This document shows positions 27,840 to 36,637 of a stretch of DNA of 64,000 nucleotides, piece by piece. The notes under the pieces were generated by a model. The model searched no databases, was not told where the DNA came from, and was given only the letters and a program-made list of their open reading frames with translations. Positions within the stretch are counted from its first letter, which is position 1. Every line of letters begins with the position of its first letter. Both the position numbers and the translations under genes were made by a program. The stretch is from an uncultured Roseibium sp. (GTDB lineage Bacteria; Pseudomonadota; Alphaproteobacteria; Rhizobiales; Stappiaceae): NCBI RefSeq assembly GCF_963675985.1, contig NZ_OY780957.1, forward strand, positions 1,162,001 to 1,226,000. The letters run 5' to 3'.

Positions 27840-28445
27840 TTGGAAAAGTTCGAAACGCTGACCGGTGTCGCCGCACCGCTGCCGATCATCAACATCGACA
27901 CGGACATGATCATTCCGAAGCAGTACCTGAAGACGATCAAGCGCACCGGTCTTGGGACCGCTCTGTTCAGCGAAATGCGCTACAACGATGACGGCTCGGA
28001 AAACCCGGATTTCGTTCTGAACAAACCGGCCTACCGGAACGCAAAGATCCTGGTCGCCGGTGACAATTTCGGCTGCGGCTCCTCGCGCGAACACGCACCC
28101 TGGGCGCTTCTCGACTTCGGCATCCGCTGCGTGATCGCCACGTCTTTCGCCGACATCTTCTACAACAACTGCTTCAAGAACGGCATCCTGCCGATCCAGG
28201 TCTCCGAGGACGAGCTGGAAAAGCTTATGGACGACGCTTCGCGCGGCTCCAACTCCACGATGACGGTCGACCTGGAAAACCAGGTGATCAAGGGCCCGGA
28301 CGGCGGCGAGATCTCCTTCGACCTCGACCCGTTCCGCAAGCATTGCCTCATGAACGGCCTCGACGACATCGGCCTGACCATGGAAAAGGCGCCGAAGATC
28401 GACGCTTACGAAACGAAATTGGCCGAAGCCCATCCCTGGGCTTGA
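27840..28445 (+). CDS. leuD: 3-isopropylmalate dehydratase small subunit
   Basis: A 201-aa LeuD that forms isopropylmalate isomerase with LeuC (leuC is not in this window). Family motifs NIDTDMIIPKQYLK (~18-31) and GDNFGCGSSREHAPWAL (~74-90) are intact. The start is a TTG at 27840 with GGAG about ten bases upstream; this is the only sensible start because the protein begins MEKFETLTG like its relatives. It follows argC closely. The palindromic repeat pair lies just downstream. Confidence 0.97.
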   Translation: MEKFETLTGVAAPLPIINIDTDMIIPKQYLKTIKRTGLGTALFSEMRYNDDGSENPDFVLNKPAYRNAKILVAGDNFGCGSSREHAPWALLDFGIRCVIATSFADIFYNNCFKNGILPIQVSEDELEKLMDDASRGSNSTMTVDLENQVIKGPDGGEISFDLDPFRKHCLMNGLDDIGLTMEKAPKIDAYETKLAEAHPWA

Positions 28446-28519
28446 TCCCATTACCTAAGCCCGATTTCGTCATTACACGGATTGGATGATTTAAAAACAA
28501 CCACGCCCCTTGCTCCATT

Positions 28520-28563
28520 CTCCCCCCTTGAGGGGGAGATGTCCGCAATAGCGGACAGAGGGG
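28520..28563 (+). repeat. Palindromic intergenic repeat, copy 1
   Basis: A 44-base unit with two internal hairpins: ccccccttgaggggg, and gtccgc-aata-gcggac (28541-28556), flanked by agagggg. It is the type of palindromic element often found between genes in Hyphomicrobiales. A second copy lies 58 bases away in inverted orientation. The stretch 28446-28783 holds only these repeats and no gene. Confidence 0.8.
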
Positions 28564-28621
28564 TGTGTTCGGCCTCGCAGCATATCGCAGCGCCAGAGCC
28601 TGACGCACGCATCGTTACCCC

Positions 28622-28664
28622 CCCCTCTGTCACCTATGGTGACATCTCGCCCTCAAGGGGGGAG
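28622..28664 (-). repeat. Palindromic intergenic repeat, copy 2 (inverted)
   Basis: Read on the minus strand, this 43-base unit matches copy 1 except for one base in the G-run and the central hairpin. That hairpin is gtcacc-ata-ggtgac here instead of gtccgc-aata-gcggac, so two base pairs changed on both sides while pairing was kept. The two units can also pair with each other to form one large cruciform or RNA hairpin. Confidence 0.8.
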
Positions 28665-28783
28665 ATGGGGGCTGTACCTTTTTCCAGCTTTTGATTTTTT
28701 CACGGTCGCTTCAAGATACGAACACCCGGCCATCACCGAGGCTTGAACAGGCGTTAGGTGAAATTTCGCCCATTGCCCTCTAA

Positions 28784-29698
28784 ATGCAAGTCATGACAGC
28801 CGCTACGACCCCGCTCCGCCATGCACCCTGGACCGACCGAAAAGGTCAGCTTTCGCCGTTGCGCCTCGTGGTCTTTATCGGACTGTTCCTGCCCGCGATC
28901 ACGATCTTCGCCGACCTCATCTTCGGCCCCATGCGTCCGGAACCCTTCGAATACGCGCTCCATGAAAGCGGCAAGTGGGTTGTCCGTTTTCTGCTGCTCT
29001 CCCTCGCGATCACCCCTTTCCGGCGGATTCTTGGCTGGAACAGGCTGATCGGCGTCCGGCGGATGATCGGCGTCTCCGTGCTGTGTTACGCACTTCTCCA
29101 TCTTGGCTTCTACGCCGCCCAGGAGAACTGGCACCTCGGCAAGGTTGCGTCCGAGATCATAGCTCGCATCTACCTGACCATCGGCTTTGTGGCTTTGCTC
29201 GGACTGATCGCTCTCGGCGCCACCTCTTTCGATGCGGCCGTGCGCAAACTGGGACGCAACTGGAATCTCCTGCACAGGCTCACTTATGGGATCGGCGGGC
29301 TCGCCCTGATTCACTTCTTCCTGCAGGCAAAATCGGACGTCACCGAACCGACCCTGATGGCCGGACTGTTTATCCTCCTGATGAACTACCGCGTCGCCGG
29401 CGTCGCGAAACTGGATATTTCCCGCAGCTGGGTTCTTGCCCTGTGCGCAGCCATCTCAGCGGCTCTAACCGCCGGTGTCGAATACACCTGGTACGCCCTT
29501 GCCACCGGCATTCCGCCCAAGCTGGTTTTCCTGGCCAATTTCGACGTCGAAACGGCCATCCGCCCAGCCGTCTGGGTCGCAATCATCGGCATCGCAGTCG
29601 CAATCCTACCGTTGCTGCGGATGCTCTTTGGTGGAATCACTCGCAAAGGTCTGACGACGCGCCCACGGACCAGCCGCGACGGGATCGAACCCGCCTAG
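28784..29698 (+). CDS. msrQ: MsrQ-like heme-binding membrane subunit (ferric reductase-like transmembrane domain)
   Basis: A 304-aa membrane protein with about seven hydrophobic segments and the MsrQ/YedZ heme histidines in LLHLGFYAAQ, NLLHRLTYG and LIHFFLQ. MsrQ passes electrons to the periplasmic methionine-sulfoxide reductase MsrP. No msrP gene lies next to it here, which is unusual. Start codons at 28784 and 28793 are both possible, and neither has a strong ribosome site. The 3' end overlaps the convergent cyclic-nucleotide-binding gene by four bases. Confidence 0.88.
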   Translation: MQVMTAATTPLRHAPWTDRKGQLSPLRLVVFIGLFLPAITIFADLIFGPMRPEPFEYALHESGKWVVRFLLLSLAITPFRRILGWNRLIGVRRMIGVSVLCYALLHLGFYAAQENWHLGKVASEIIARIYLTIGFVALLGLIALGATSFDAAVRKLGRNWNLLHRLTYGIGGLALIHFFLQAKSDVTEPTLMAGLFILLMNYRVAGVAKLDISRSWVLALCAAISAALTAGVEYTWYALATGIPPKLVFLANFDVETAIRPAVWVAIIGIAVAILPLLRMLFGGITRKGLTTRPRTSRDGIEPA

Positions 29699-30201
29699 CC
29701 GTCTTTGGTGCCGCGCAGGCCGCGGGACTGGTTGATCTTTTCCAGATCCGCCATGCGCTCTCCGATCGGCCCCAGTGCTTTCGCGGTCGTCTGGAACCGG
29801 GCGGCCTGGACTTCGAACAGGCGCCTGGCGAGTTCGGGAAATTCCATGATCATGCGCTTGAACAGGGCCCGGCGGATGCGAATGACCCGCACATCGCCGA
29901 TCGCGACCGCACGGCAAGGGCGGATGGCATCCACCAGCAGGGCGCTTTCGCCGAGCAGCGTACCCGGACCGGCCACATCCACATCCTCGTAGGTCTTCTT
30001 GGCGCGTTTCTTCTGCAGAGCGACCTCGCCACTGGCGACCAGCAGGGCTCCGTCAGCCCGGTCGGCCTCGTCGAACAGCAGTTGTCCGTCCCGGAAATCG
30101 GCACTTTCCGCGCTGAAGGCAAGCAGGCGCAGTTGTTCGTCGGCAAAATCCGACAAAATCGGGACTTTCTGCAGGATCGCGATATCTTCAACGAGACTCA
30201 T
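29695..30201 (-). CDS. Cyclic nucleotide-binding domain protein without DNA-binding domain
   Basis: A 168-aa protein built around one cNMP-binding beta-barrel (residues ~10-125, with LLVASGEVALQKK and the phosphate-cassette-like PGTLLGESALLVDAIRPCRAVA). Unlike Crp, it has no helix-turn-helix after the barrel, only a ~40-residue helical tail. It may act as a cyclic-nucleotide-responsive adaptor. It lies 25 bases downstream of a response regulator gene on the same strand, so the two are probably one operon and may share a signalling task (inference). Confidence 0.85.
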   Translation of the reverse strand: MSLVEDIAILQKVPILSDFADEQLRLLAFSAESADFRDGQLLFDEADRADGALLVASGEVALQKKRAKKTYEDVDVAGPGTLLGESALLVDAIRPCRAVAIGDVRVIRIRRALFKRMIMEFPELARRLFEVQAARFQTTAKALGPIGERMADLEKINQSRGLRGTKDG

Positions 30202-30226
30202 GCCCCAGATTTACGACCTTTCACGG

Positions 30227-30910
30227 TCAGGGCACAAGCTTATATCCACCGGCTTCTGTGACCAAAAGCTCCGCATTGGACGGGTCGCGTTCGATTTTCT
30301 GCCTGAGACGGTAGATATGCGTCTCCAGCGTGTGCGTGGTGACCCCGGAATTGTAGCCCCAGACCTCGTGCAGAAGAACGTCCCGGGTCACCGGCTTCTC
30401 GCCTGCCCGGTACAGGAACTTCAGGATAGACGTTTCCTTTTCCGTCAGCCGGACCTTGGAACCCTTCTCGTCGAGCATGAGTTTCCCGGCGGGACGAAAG
30501 GAATAGCGGCCGATGGAAAAGGTCGCGTCCTCGCTCTGCTCGTGCTGGCGCAGATGCGCGCGGATCCGGGCGAGCAGCACGGCGAATTTGAACGGCTTGG
30601 GAACATAATCGTTGGCGCCGGCTTCCAGCCCCAGGATCGTGTCGGAATCCGTGTCATGGCCCGTGAGCATGATGACAGGTGCCTTGAACCCGTTCTTCCG
30701 CAAAAGCTTGACCGCTTCGCGGCCGTCGATGTCCGGCAGACCCACATCCATCAAAAGCAGATCGACATGCTCTTCCTTGGCTATCGCGATCCCGCTTGCG
30801 GCCGAATCGGCCTGGACCGTTTCGAATTCGTCGTAAAGCGACAGCTGTTCGACAAGCGCCTCGCGCAGTTCGGTATCATCATCGACAATCAGTATCGTGC
30901 GCGCGGTCAT
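30227..30910 (-). CDS. OmpR/PhoB-family response regulator (orphan)
   Basis: A 227-aa two-domain regulator. The receiver domain (residues 1-120) has the acidic pair in LIVDDDTELRE, the phospho-acceptor Asp in LLLMDVGLPD (about residue 55) and the Lys in YVPKPFKF. The winged-helix effector domain follows, with TLETHIYRLRQKIE near the end. No histidine kinase gene is adjacent, so the partner is unknown. The ATG at 30910 follows a GAGGA. It probably heads a two-gene operon with the cNMP-binding protein. Confidence 0.93.
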   Translation of the reverse strand: MTARTILIVDDDTELREALVEQLSLYDEFETVQADSAASGIAIAKEEHVDLLLMDVGLPDIDGREAVKLLRKNGFKAPVIMLTGHDTDSDTILGLEAGANDYVPKPFKFAVLLARIRAHLRQHEQSEDATFSIGRYSFRPAGKLMLDEKGSKVRLTEKETSILKFLYRAGEKPVTRDVLLHEVWGYNSGVTTHTLETHIYRLRQKIERDPSNAELLVTEAGGYKLVP

Positions 30911-31112
30911 CGCTTAAGTCCTCGCCAATCAAATCTTTTCGCCCCGTAGTCGGCGGCAAGATAACACATGGGGTGTGGTGACGCCTTTGTGAAAGGGAAT
31001 TTTTCGACATACAAGCATTTGCTCGTCAATTCTTGTTCACGCGGGCTTTAGTCTCGGTTTATCAGGACTTTGCCACAGACCTCGCGGCGGCGAAAAACCG
31101 AAGGGTGCAGAG

Positions 31113-31646
31113 ATGAAAAATCAGGTGCAATGCTTGGAAGTCCGCCAGTTGCCGTGGTTGAAGACCCGCGGCGTGTTGACCTTCGGCGGGATCACGGTTC
31201 CGTGTGCGTTGGGGAGATCCGGCATTACCCGCTTCAAGCATGAAGGCGACGGGGCAACGCCGACCGGCACCTTCGAGCTCTTGAATGTCTATTACCGCGC
31301 CGACCGCCAGCCCCGGCCGCGAACCGCCTTGCCACTCGAAGCGTTGGCGCGGCAAGACGGCTGGTGCGACGATCCCGGCCATCCGCGTTACAACCGCCCG
31401 GTGGAATTGCCGTTTGCCGCAAGCCACGAGAAAATGTGGCGGGACGACCGGCTTTACGACATCGTCGTCGTCCTCGACTGCAACATGTATCCGGCGGTTC
31501 CGGTCAGGGGCAGCGCCATCTTCTTTCACATCGCCCGCGAAGGGTACACGCCGACCGAAGGCTGTGTCGCCGTTTCTCCGGAACATATGCGCCTGATCCT
31601 GTCGCAGGTTTCAGTTGGCGCCGTCATGACCGTTTCCGGCCCGTAA
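31113..31646 (+). CDS. L,D-transpeptidase family (YkuD-domain) protein
   Basis: A 177-aa protein with the YkuD catalytic signature: a His in AIFFHIAREG followed by TEGCVAVS (Cys about residue 158). Family members form 3-3 cross-links in peptidoglycan or link lipoproteins to it. The usual SxGCxR motif reads TEGCVA, so the Arg is replaced, as in several alphaproteobacterial short versions. No signal peptide is visible at this start, which is odd for an enzyme of the periplasm. It lies upstream of the ypfJ-like gene on the same strand. Confidence 0.85.
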   Translation: MKNQVQCLEVRQLPWLKTRGVLTFGGITVPCALGRSGITRFKHEGDGATPTGTFELLNVYYRADRQPRPRTALPLEALARQDGWCDDPGHPRYNRPVELPFAASHEKMWRDDRLYDIVVVLDCNMYPAVPVRGSAIFFHIAREGYTPTEGCVAVSPEHMRLILSQVSVGAVMTVSGP

Positions 31647-31737
31647 CCGGTCTCACGCTACGTCTTTTTGAATTCAAGACGCCGGTCTTTCCTGCTATCC
31701 AGAACGGAACGCTCGCGAATACAGGTGAAAAACGCCC

Positions 31738-32637
31738 ATGCGCTGGAAAGGCCGACGCCAAAGCAGCAACATCGATGACCGTCGCGGCAGGGGCGGCACC
31801 CCGCGCCTGCGCCTGCCGACAGGACGCCGGGTACGGCGCGGCGGCGGACTGGGCCTGACCGGAATCCTGGTGGTTCTGGTGATTGCCTGGGTGACCGGCA
31901 TCAATCCGCTGACGCTGCTCAGTGGTCTCGAGGGCGGTGGCGGTGGTTACGACAGCCCGTCCTATGAGACCGGAACGCCGCAGACACCGGCCAATGACGA
32001 GGCGGCGCAATTCGTTTCCGTCGTCCTCGCCGATACCGAAACCACATGGGGCCAAATCCTGGCAGAGCACAACGCGGATTATCCCGAGCCGACGCTGGTG
32101 CTCTTCTCCGGGTCTGTTCCCTCTGCCTGCGGTTATGCCAGTGCGGCCACCGGACCGTTTTATTGCGGCGCGGACCGGAAGGTTTATATCGACCTCTCCT
32201 TCTACAAGCAGCTTGCCGGCCAGCTGAATGCACCCGGGGACTTCGCCCGCGCCTATGTCCTGGCCCATGAGGTCGGCCACCACATCCAGAACCTGCTCGG
32301 CATCCTGCCGGAATACCAGAAGGCGCGGCGCACCATGAGCGAACGCGAAGCCAATGCGCTCTCCGTCCGCGTCGAACTTCAGGCGGACTGCTTCGCCGGA
32401 ATCTGGGCGCACTTTGCCGCCCGCCAGAAGGGCTTCGTCGAGGAAGGCGATATCGAGGAGGCGCTGAACGCGGCCAGCCGCATCGGCGACGACACGCTGC
32501 AGAAACAGGCGCAGGGCTATGTGGTGCCCGACAGTTTCAATCACGGAACCTCCGCCCAGCGCGTCCGCTGGTTCAGGAAAGGCTTCCAGACCGGCGACAT
32601 CCGCTCCTGCGATACCTTCAACGCAAAGAGCCTCTGA
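31738..32637 (+). CDS. Neutral zinc metallopeptidase, YpfJ/KPN_02809 family
   Basis: A 299-aa protein with a basic N-terminus that matches the family's opening (MRWKGRRQSSNIDDRRG), one membrane anchor at ~37-55, a Gly-rich linker, and a peptidase domain. That domain has the zinc motif AHEVGHHIQN near residue 178 and the distal Glu in RVELQADCFAGIWA. The substrate is unknown; the family is annotated only by fold. The catalytic domain probably faces the periplasm. The ATG at 31738 has AGGTG upstream. Confidence 0.92.
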   Translation: MRWKGRRQSSNIDDRRGRGGTPRLRLPTGRRVRRGGGLGLTGILVVLVIAWVTGINPLTLLSGLEGGGGGYDSPSYETGTPQTPANDEAAQFVSVVLADTETTWGQILAEHNADYPEPTLVLFSGSVPSACGYASAATGPFYCGADRKVYIDLSFYKQLAGQLNAPGDFARAYVLAHEVGHHIQNLLGILPEYQKARRTMSEREANALSVRVELQADCFAGIWAHFAARQKGFVEEGDIEEALNAASRIGDDTLQKQAQGYVVPDSFNHGTSAQRVRWFRKGFQTGDIRSCDTFNAKSL

Positions 32638-32770
32638 TGTAGCCGGCCTTTAACGCAAATCAGACTCAGGTATGCCTCCCACTGGTAATTTGCCCGGCTT
32701 TCCGCCATATAGGGGACGAAAGCCCGGTACAGGGTCGAACCTCCTGATCTTTTGACGAAACGAAACGGAC

Positions 32771-33673
32771 ATGGCGCACAGGCCATTTTTGAAAATGAAC
32801 GGTCTCGGCAACGACTTCCTGGTCTGGGATGCGCGTGATAAGCCGTTGCGCCTGACACCCGATGTCATCGCCGCGCTCGGCGACCGGACAAGCGGGATCG
32901 GTTTCGATCAGATGATCACGGTGGAACCCTCGACCGCAGGCGTCGACGCCTTCATGCGGATCCACAATTGCGACGGCACCCAGGTGGATGCCTGCGGTAA
33001 CGCCACCCGCTGCATCGGTCGCCTCCTGATGGAAGAAGCCGGCAAGGACGTCGCTTCCATCGAGACAAATGCGGGTCTTCTGCATGCATTTGCAGGCGAT
33101 GCACCGCGCATGGTCACCGTCGACATGGGCAAGCCGCGGCTCAACTGGGACCAGATCCCGCTGGCCGAGGAATTCGCCGACACGCGCGCCATCGAACTTC
33201 AGATCGGCCCGATCGACGAGCCGATCCTGCACACGCCGGCCGTCGTCAACATGGGCAATCCGCACGCAATCTTCTGGGTCGACGACATCGAAGCCTATGA
33301 CCTCTCCCGGGTCGGACCGCTTCTGGAACATCATCCGGTCTTCCCGGAAGGCGCCAATATCTCGCTCGCCCATGTATTCGATGAAAACCAGATCCGGGTG
33401 AAGGTCTGGGAACGCGGCGCGGGCCTCACCCGCGCCTGCGGCACAGCCGCCTGCGCCGTGGCAGTCGCCGCCGCGCGCGACGGCAAGACCGGGCGCAGGT
33501 CGATCATTCATCTGCCCGGCGGTCCGCTGGAACTGGAATGGCGCGAAAGCGACGATCACGTGCTGATGACCGGGCCGACGGAAGTGGAATTCGAAGGCGA
33601 CATCGACCTTGAGACCCTTCAATGGACCAGGACCGCCTCCGGCGATCCGGCTGAAGGGGCCGCCGCCTCATGA
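32771..33673 (+). CDS. dapF: Diaminopimelate epimerase
   Basis: A 300-aa enzyme converting LL- to meso-diaminopimelate for lysine and peptidoglycan synthesis. The two catalytic cysteines are visible in DACGNATRC (~residue 75) and RACGTAACA (~residue 222). The N-terminal FLKMNGLGNDFLVWDAR is diagnostic. The stop overlaps the mtaB start as ATGA, so translation is coupled. It heads the dapF-mtaB-ftsY run. Confidence 0.97.
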   Translation: MAHRPFLKMNGLGNDFLVWDARDKPLRLTPDVIAALGDRTSGIGFDQMITVEPSTAGVDAFMRIHNCDGTQVDACGNATRCIGRLLMEEAGKDVASIETNAGLLHAFAGDAPRMVTVDMGKPRLNWDQIPLAEEFADTRAIELQIGPIDEPILHTPAVVNMGNPHAIFWVDDIEAYDLSRVGPLLEHHPVFPEGANISLAHVFDENQIRVKVWERGAGLTRACGTAACAVAVAAARDGKTGRRSIIHLPGGPLELEWRESDDHVLMTGPTEVEFEGDIDLETLQWTRTASGDPAEGAAAS

Positions 33674-34938
33674 GTATTGACGTCGTCACCTTTGGCTGCC
33701 GGCTGAATTCATACGAATCGGAGGTCATGAAGCGCGAGGCGGAAGCCGCGGGACTGGAAGACGCGGTCCTGATCAACACCTGCGCCGTAACCAATGAAGC
33801 CGTTCGCCAGGCCCGACAGGCCGTGCGCAAGGCCCGCCGCGCCAACCCGAACGCCCGCATCATCGTCACCGGCTGCGCCGCCCAGACCGAAACCGCGACC
33901 TTCTCCGAAATGGACGAAGTCGATCTGGTTCTCGGCAATACGGAAAAGCTGGAACGCACCTCCTACGCCCAAGTCGCGAATTTCGGCATCGAAGAGAGCG
34001 AAAAGGTCCGCGTCAACGACATCATGAGTGTCGAGGAAACCGCAGGTCACCTGATCGACGGGCTGGAAGGCCGCGCGCGCGCTTTCGTCCAGGTCCAGAA
34101 CGGTTGCGACCACCGCTGCACCTTTTGCATCATTCCCTACGGCCGCGGCAATTCCCGCTCCGTGCCCATGGGCGTGGTGATCGACCAGATCCGGCGCCTG
34201 GTGGAAAACGGCTACAACGAAATCGTGCTCACCGGGGTCGACATCACCTCCTACGGCGCCGATCTGCCCGGAACGCCGAAGCTCGGAACGCTGACCGCCA
34301 AGATCCTCAAGCTGGTACCGGACCTGAAGCGCCTGCGCCTGTCCTCGATCGATTCCATCGAGGCCGACGAGGAGCTGATGCGCGCGATTGCCGAAGAAGA
34401 GCGGCTGATGCCGCATTTCCATCTTTCGCTGCAGGCCGGCGACGACATGATCCTGAAGCGGATGAAGCGCCGCCACCTGCGCGCCGACACGATCCGCTTC
34501 TGCGAGGACGTGCGCCGCATGCGCCCGGACGTGGTCTTCGGCGCCGATATCATCGCCGGCTTTCCGACCGAGACCGAGGAGATGTTTCAAAACTCGTTGC
34601 GGATCGTCGACGAATGCGGCCTGACCCATCTGCACGTGTTTCCCTTTTCAGCTAGACCCGGCACACCGGCGGCGCGCATGCCGCAGCTGCCGCGCCAGCT
34701 GGTCAAGGAACGCGGCGCCCGGCTTCGGGCCAAGGGTGAAGAGGTCCTCGGCCTCCATCTGGCCGCCGAAGTCGGCAAAATCCGGCCGGTCCTGATCGAG
34801 AAGGAAGGCCTGGGGCGGACCGAGCAATTCACGCAAACCGAACTTTCCGGCGGTAATGCCGGTGACATCCTGACCACCCGGATTACCGGACATACCGGCC
34901 GCCATCTCCTGGGCGAGGTCCTGTCCAGGGCGGCCTGA
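33670..34938 (+). CDS. mtaB: tRNA (N6-threonylcarbamoyladenosine-37-C2)-methylthiotransferase MtaB
   Basis: A 422-aa radical-SAM methylthiotransferase that converts t6A37 to ms2t6A37 in ANN-decoding tRNAs. The UPF0004 domain has its cluster cysteines in FGCRLN, NTCAVT and TGCAAQ. The radical-SAM motif NGCDHRCTFCIIPYGRG begins near residue 145, and a TRAM-like tail follows. It overlaps dapF by four bases and precedes ftsY by 26 bases, an order shared with related Hyphomicrobiales. Confidence 0.96.
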   Translation: MSIDVVTFGCRLNSYESEVMKREAEAAGLEDAVLINTCAVTNEAVRQARQAVRKARRANPNARIIVTGCAAQTETATFSEMDEVDLVLGNTEKLERTSYAQVANFGIEESEKVRVNDIMSVEETAGHLIDGLEGRARAFVQVQNGCDHRCTFCIIPYGRGNSRSVPMGVVIDQIRRLVENGYNEIVLTGVDITSYGADLPGTPKLGTLTAKILKLVPDLKRLRLSSIDSIEADEELMRAIAEEERLMPHFHLSLQAGDDMILKRMKRRHLRADTIRFCEDVRRMRPDVVFGADIIAGFPTETEEMFQNSLRIVDECGLTHLHVFPFSARPGTPAARMPQLPRQLVKERGARLRAKGEEVLGLHLAAEVGKIRPVLIEKEGLGRTEQFTQTELSGGNAGDILTTRITGHTGRHLLGEVLSRAA

Positions 34939-34964
34939 CGGCTCAAACAGATCAAGGCGGGGAA

Positions 34965-36254
34965 ATGAGCGAAAAGAAACGCGGGTTCCTGGGGCGGCTT
35001 TTCAGCGGCAAGGACAAGAACGAGACGCCGGAAGCCGAAGGTCTCGAATCGTCCACCGAGAACCCGGCCGCAGACGCTCCCGCTTCCGATTCGAAGCCGG
35101 ACGATACCGGTTTCGATGCAACGCCCGACCTGACGGAACCGCCTACTGAACCGGCGGATGCGGAAGAAACGCTTTTCACCGGCAGTGACACCGGGGAAAC
35201 TCGAGAACCGGGCCTCTCCGAAAGCCTGAACGAACCGGCCGAGCCCGAGACAGGGGTTCCCGAAACGCCGGTCATTGCGCCCGTCACGACGGACGTGCCG
35301 GTGGACACACCGCCGGCCGAGCCGGAGGAAAAGCCGAAACGCTCGTGGTTCCAGAAGCTGAAAAGCGGGCTGTCCCGCTCGTCCTCCGCGCTGACCGACG
35401 GCATTTCCTCGATCTTCACCAAGCGCAAGCTCGACGCCACCATGCTGGAGGAGCTGGAAGACGTGCTCATCCAGGCCGACCTCGGCGTCGATACCGCCAT
35501 GGCGATCACCGACCGTCTTTCGCAAGGGCGCTACAACAAGGAAATCGAACCGGAAGAAGTTCGCGCCATCCTGTCGGAAGAAGTCGAGAAGGTGCTGGAA
35601 CCGGTCGCCCATCCGCTCAATCTCGACACCGGTAAAAAGCCGCATGTGGTCCTGATGGTCGGCGTCAACGGCACCGGAAAGACCACCACCATCGGCAAGC
35701 TGTCGCAGAAACTCGCCAATGAAGGCAAGAAGGTCATGCTCGCCGCAGGCGACACCTTCCGCGCGGCCGCTGTCGAACAGCTCAAAATCTGGGGCCAGCG
35801 TACCGGCGCGGAGGTCATTTCCCGCGACACCGGTGCCGATGCCGCCGGCCTTGCCTTCGACGCCATGAGGGAAGCCAAGGACAAAGCGGTCGACGTTCTC
35901 CTGATCGACACCGCCGGTCGGCTTCAGAACAAGGCCGAGCTGATGGACGAACTGGAAAAGGTCATCCGTGTCATCAAGAAGCACGATCCGGAGGCGCCGC
36001 ACACGGTGCTCCTGACCCTTGATGCGACCACTGGCCAGAACGCCCTCAACCAGGTGGAAATCTTCGGCAGAGTCGCCGGCGTGACCGGCCTCGTCATGAC
36101 GAAGCTCGACGGCACCGCCCGCGGCGGCATCCTCGTCGCCATCGCCGCCAAACATCAGCTGCCCGTGCATTTCATCGGCGTCGGCGAGGGAGTCGAAGAC
36201 CTGGAGGCATTCTCCGCGAAGGACTTCGCCAACGCGATTGCCGGGCTGGCTTAA
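34965..36254 (+). CDS. ftsY: Signal recognition particle receptor FtsY
   Basis: A 429-aa SRP receptor GTPase. A long acidic A-region (residues ~15-125, rich in Glu, Pro, Thr) precedes the N domain and the G domain. The G domain has GVNGTGKTTTIGKL (G1), DTFRAAA (G2), DTAGRLQNK (G3) and TKLDGTARGG (G4). It targets ribosomes translating membrane proteins to the Sec translocon. The stop overlaps a convergent small secreted-protein gene by four bases, so no room is left for a separate terminator. Confidence 0.97.
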   Translation: MSEKKRGFLGRLFSGKDKNETPEAEGLESSTENPAADAPASDSKPDDTGFDATPDLTEPPTEPADAEETLFTGSDTGETREPGLSESLNEPAEPETGVPETPVIAPVTTDVPVDTPPAEPEEKPKRSWFQKLKSGLSRSSSALTDGISSIFTKRKLDATMLEELEDVLIQADLGVDTAMAITDRLSQGRYNKEIEPEEVRAILSEEVEKVLEPVAHPLNLDTGKKPHVVLMVGVNGTGKTTTIGKLSQKLANEGKKVMLAAGDTFRAAAVEQLKIWGQRTGAEVISRDTGADAAGLAFDAMREAKDKAVDVLLIDTAGRLQNKAELMDELEKVIRVIKKHDPEAPHTVLLTLDATTGQNALNQVEIFGRVAGVTGLVMTKLDGTARGGILVAIAAKHQLPVHFIGVGEGVEDLEAFSAKDFANAIAGLA

Positions 36255-36571
36255 TACCTGACTGCGCAGATGTATTTGGAATAGACCCAGCCGCGCGGCC
36301 CGGAATAGCTTTGGTCCTGCAGGCTGTTGAGCACAATCACATGCCGCCAGCCGCGCTCGCCATAAGGGTCCGTGGAAATCATGAACGTATCCGGCCCGAG
36401 CCGGGCAATTTCCGGACACCGGCTCGAACCGCAAGTTCGGAGCGACAGGAAATTGTCGCCGTAAGGGTCGAGATTGCAGGTGACGAAATATTCGCCCGAA
36501 TAGGCGAGGGCAGCATTCGACGTGCCCAGCGCCAGGAGGGCCGCAATGAGGAATGAAGACAGCCGTTTCAT
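36251..36571 (-). CDS. Small secreted SH3-like protein
   Basis: A 106-aa protein with a clear Sec signal peptide (MKRLSSFLIAALLALGTSNAALA, cleavage after ALA near residue 23). An SH3b-like domain follows, with YGDNFLSLRTC and GWVYSKYIC near the end. Four cysteines in the mature part may form disulfides. The fold suggests binding to the cell wall or a protein partner, but the function is unknown. The ATG at 36571 follows GGCGAG; the longer frame to 36628 lacks a ribosome site. Confidence 0.82.
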   Translation of the reverse strand: MKRLSSFLIAALLALGTSNAALAYSGEYFVTCNLDPYGDNFLSLRTCGSSRCPEIARLGPDTFMISTDPYGERGWRHVIVLNSLQDQSYSGPRGWVYSKYICAVRY

Positions 36572-36637
36572 CAGAATCTCGCCTCCGCTTTGGTCCTTAC
36601 AGACTACGCGGGGGCCGCTATTTTGCATTGAGCAGGG

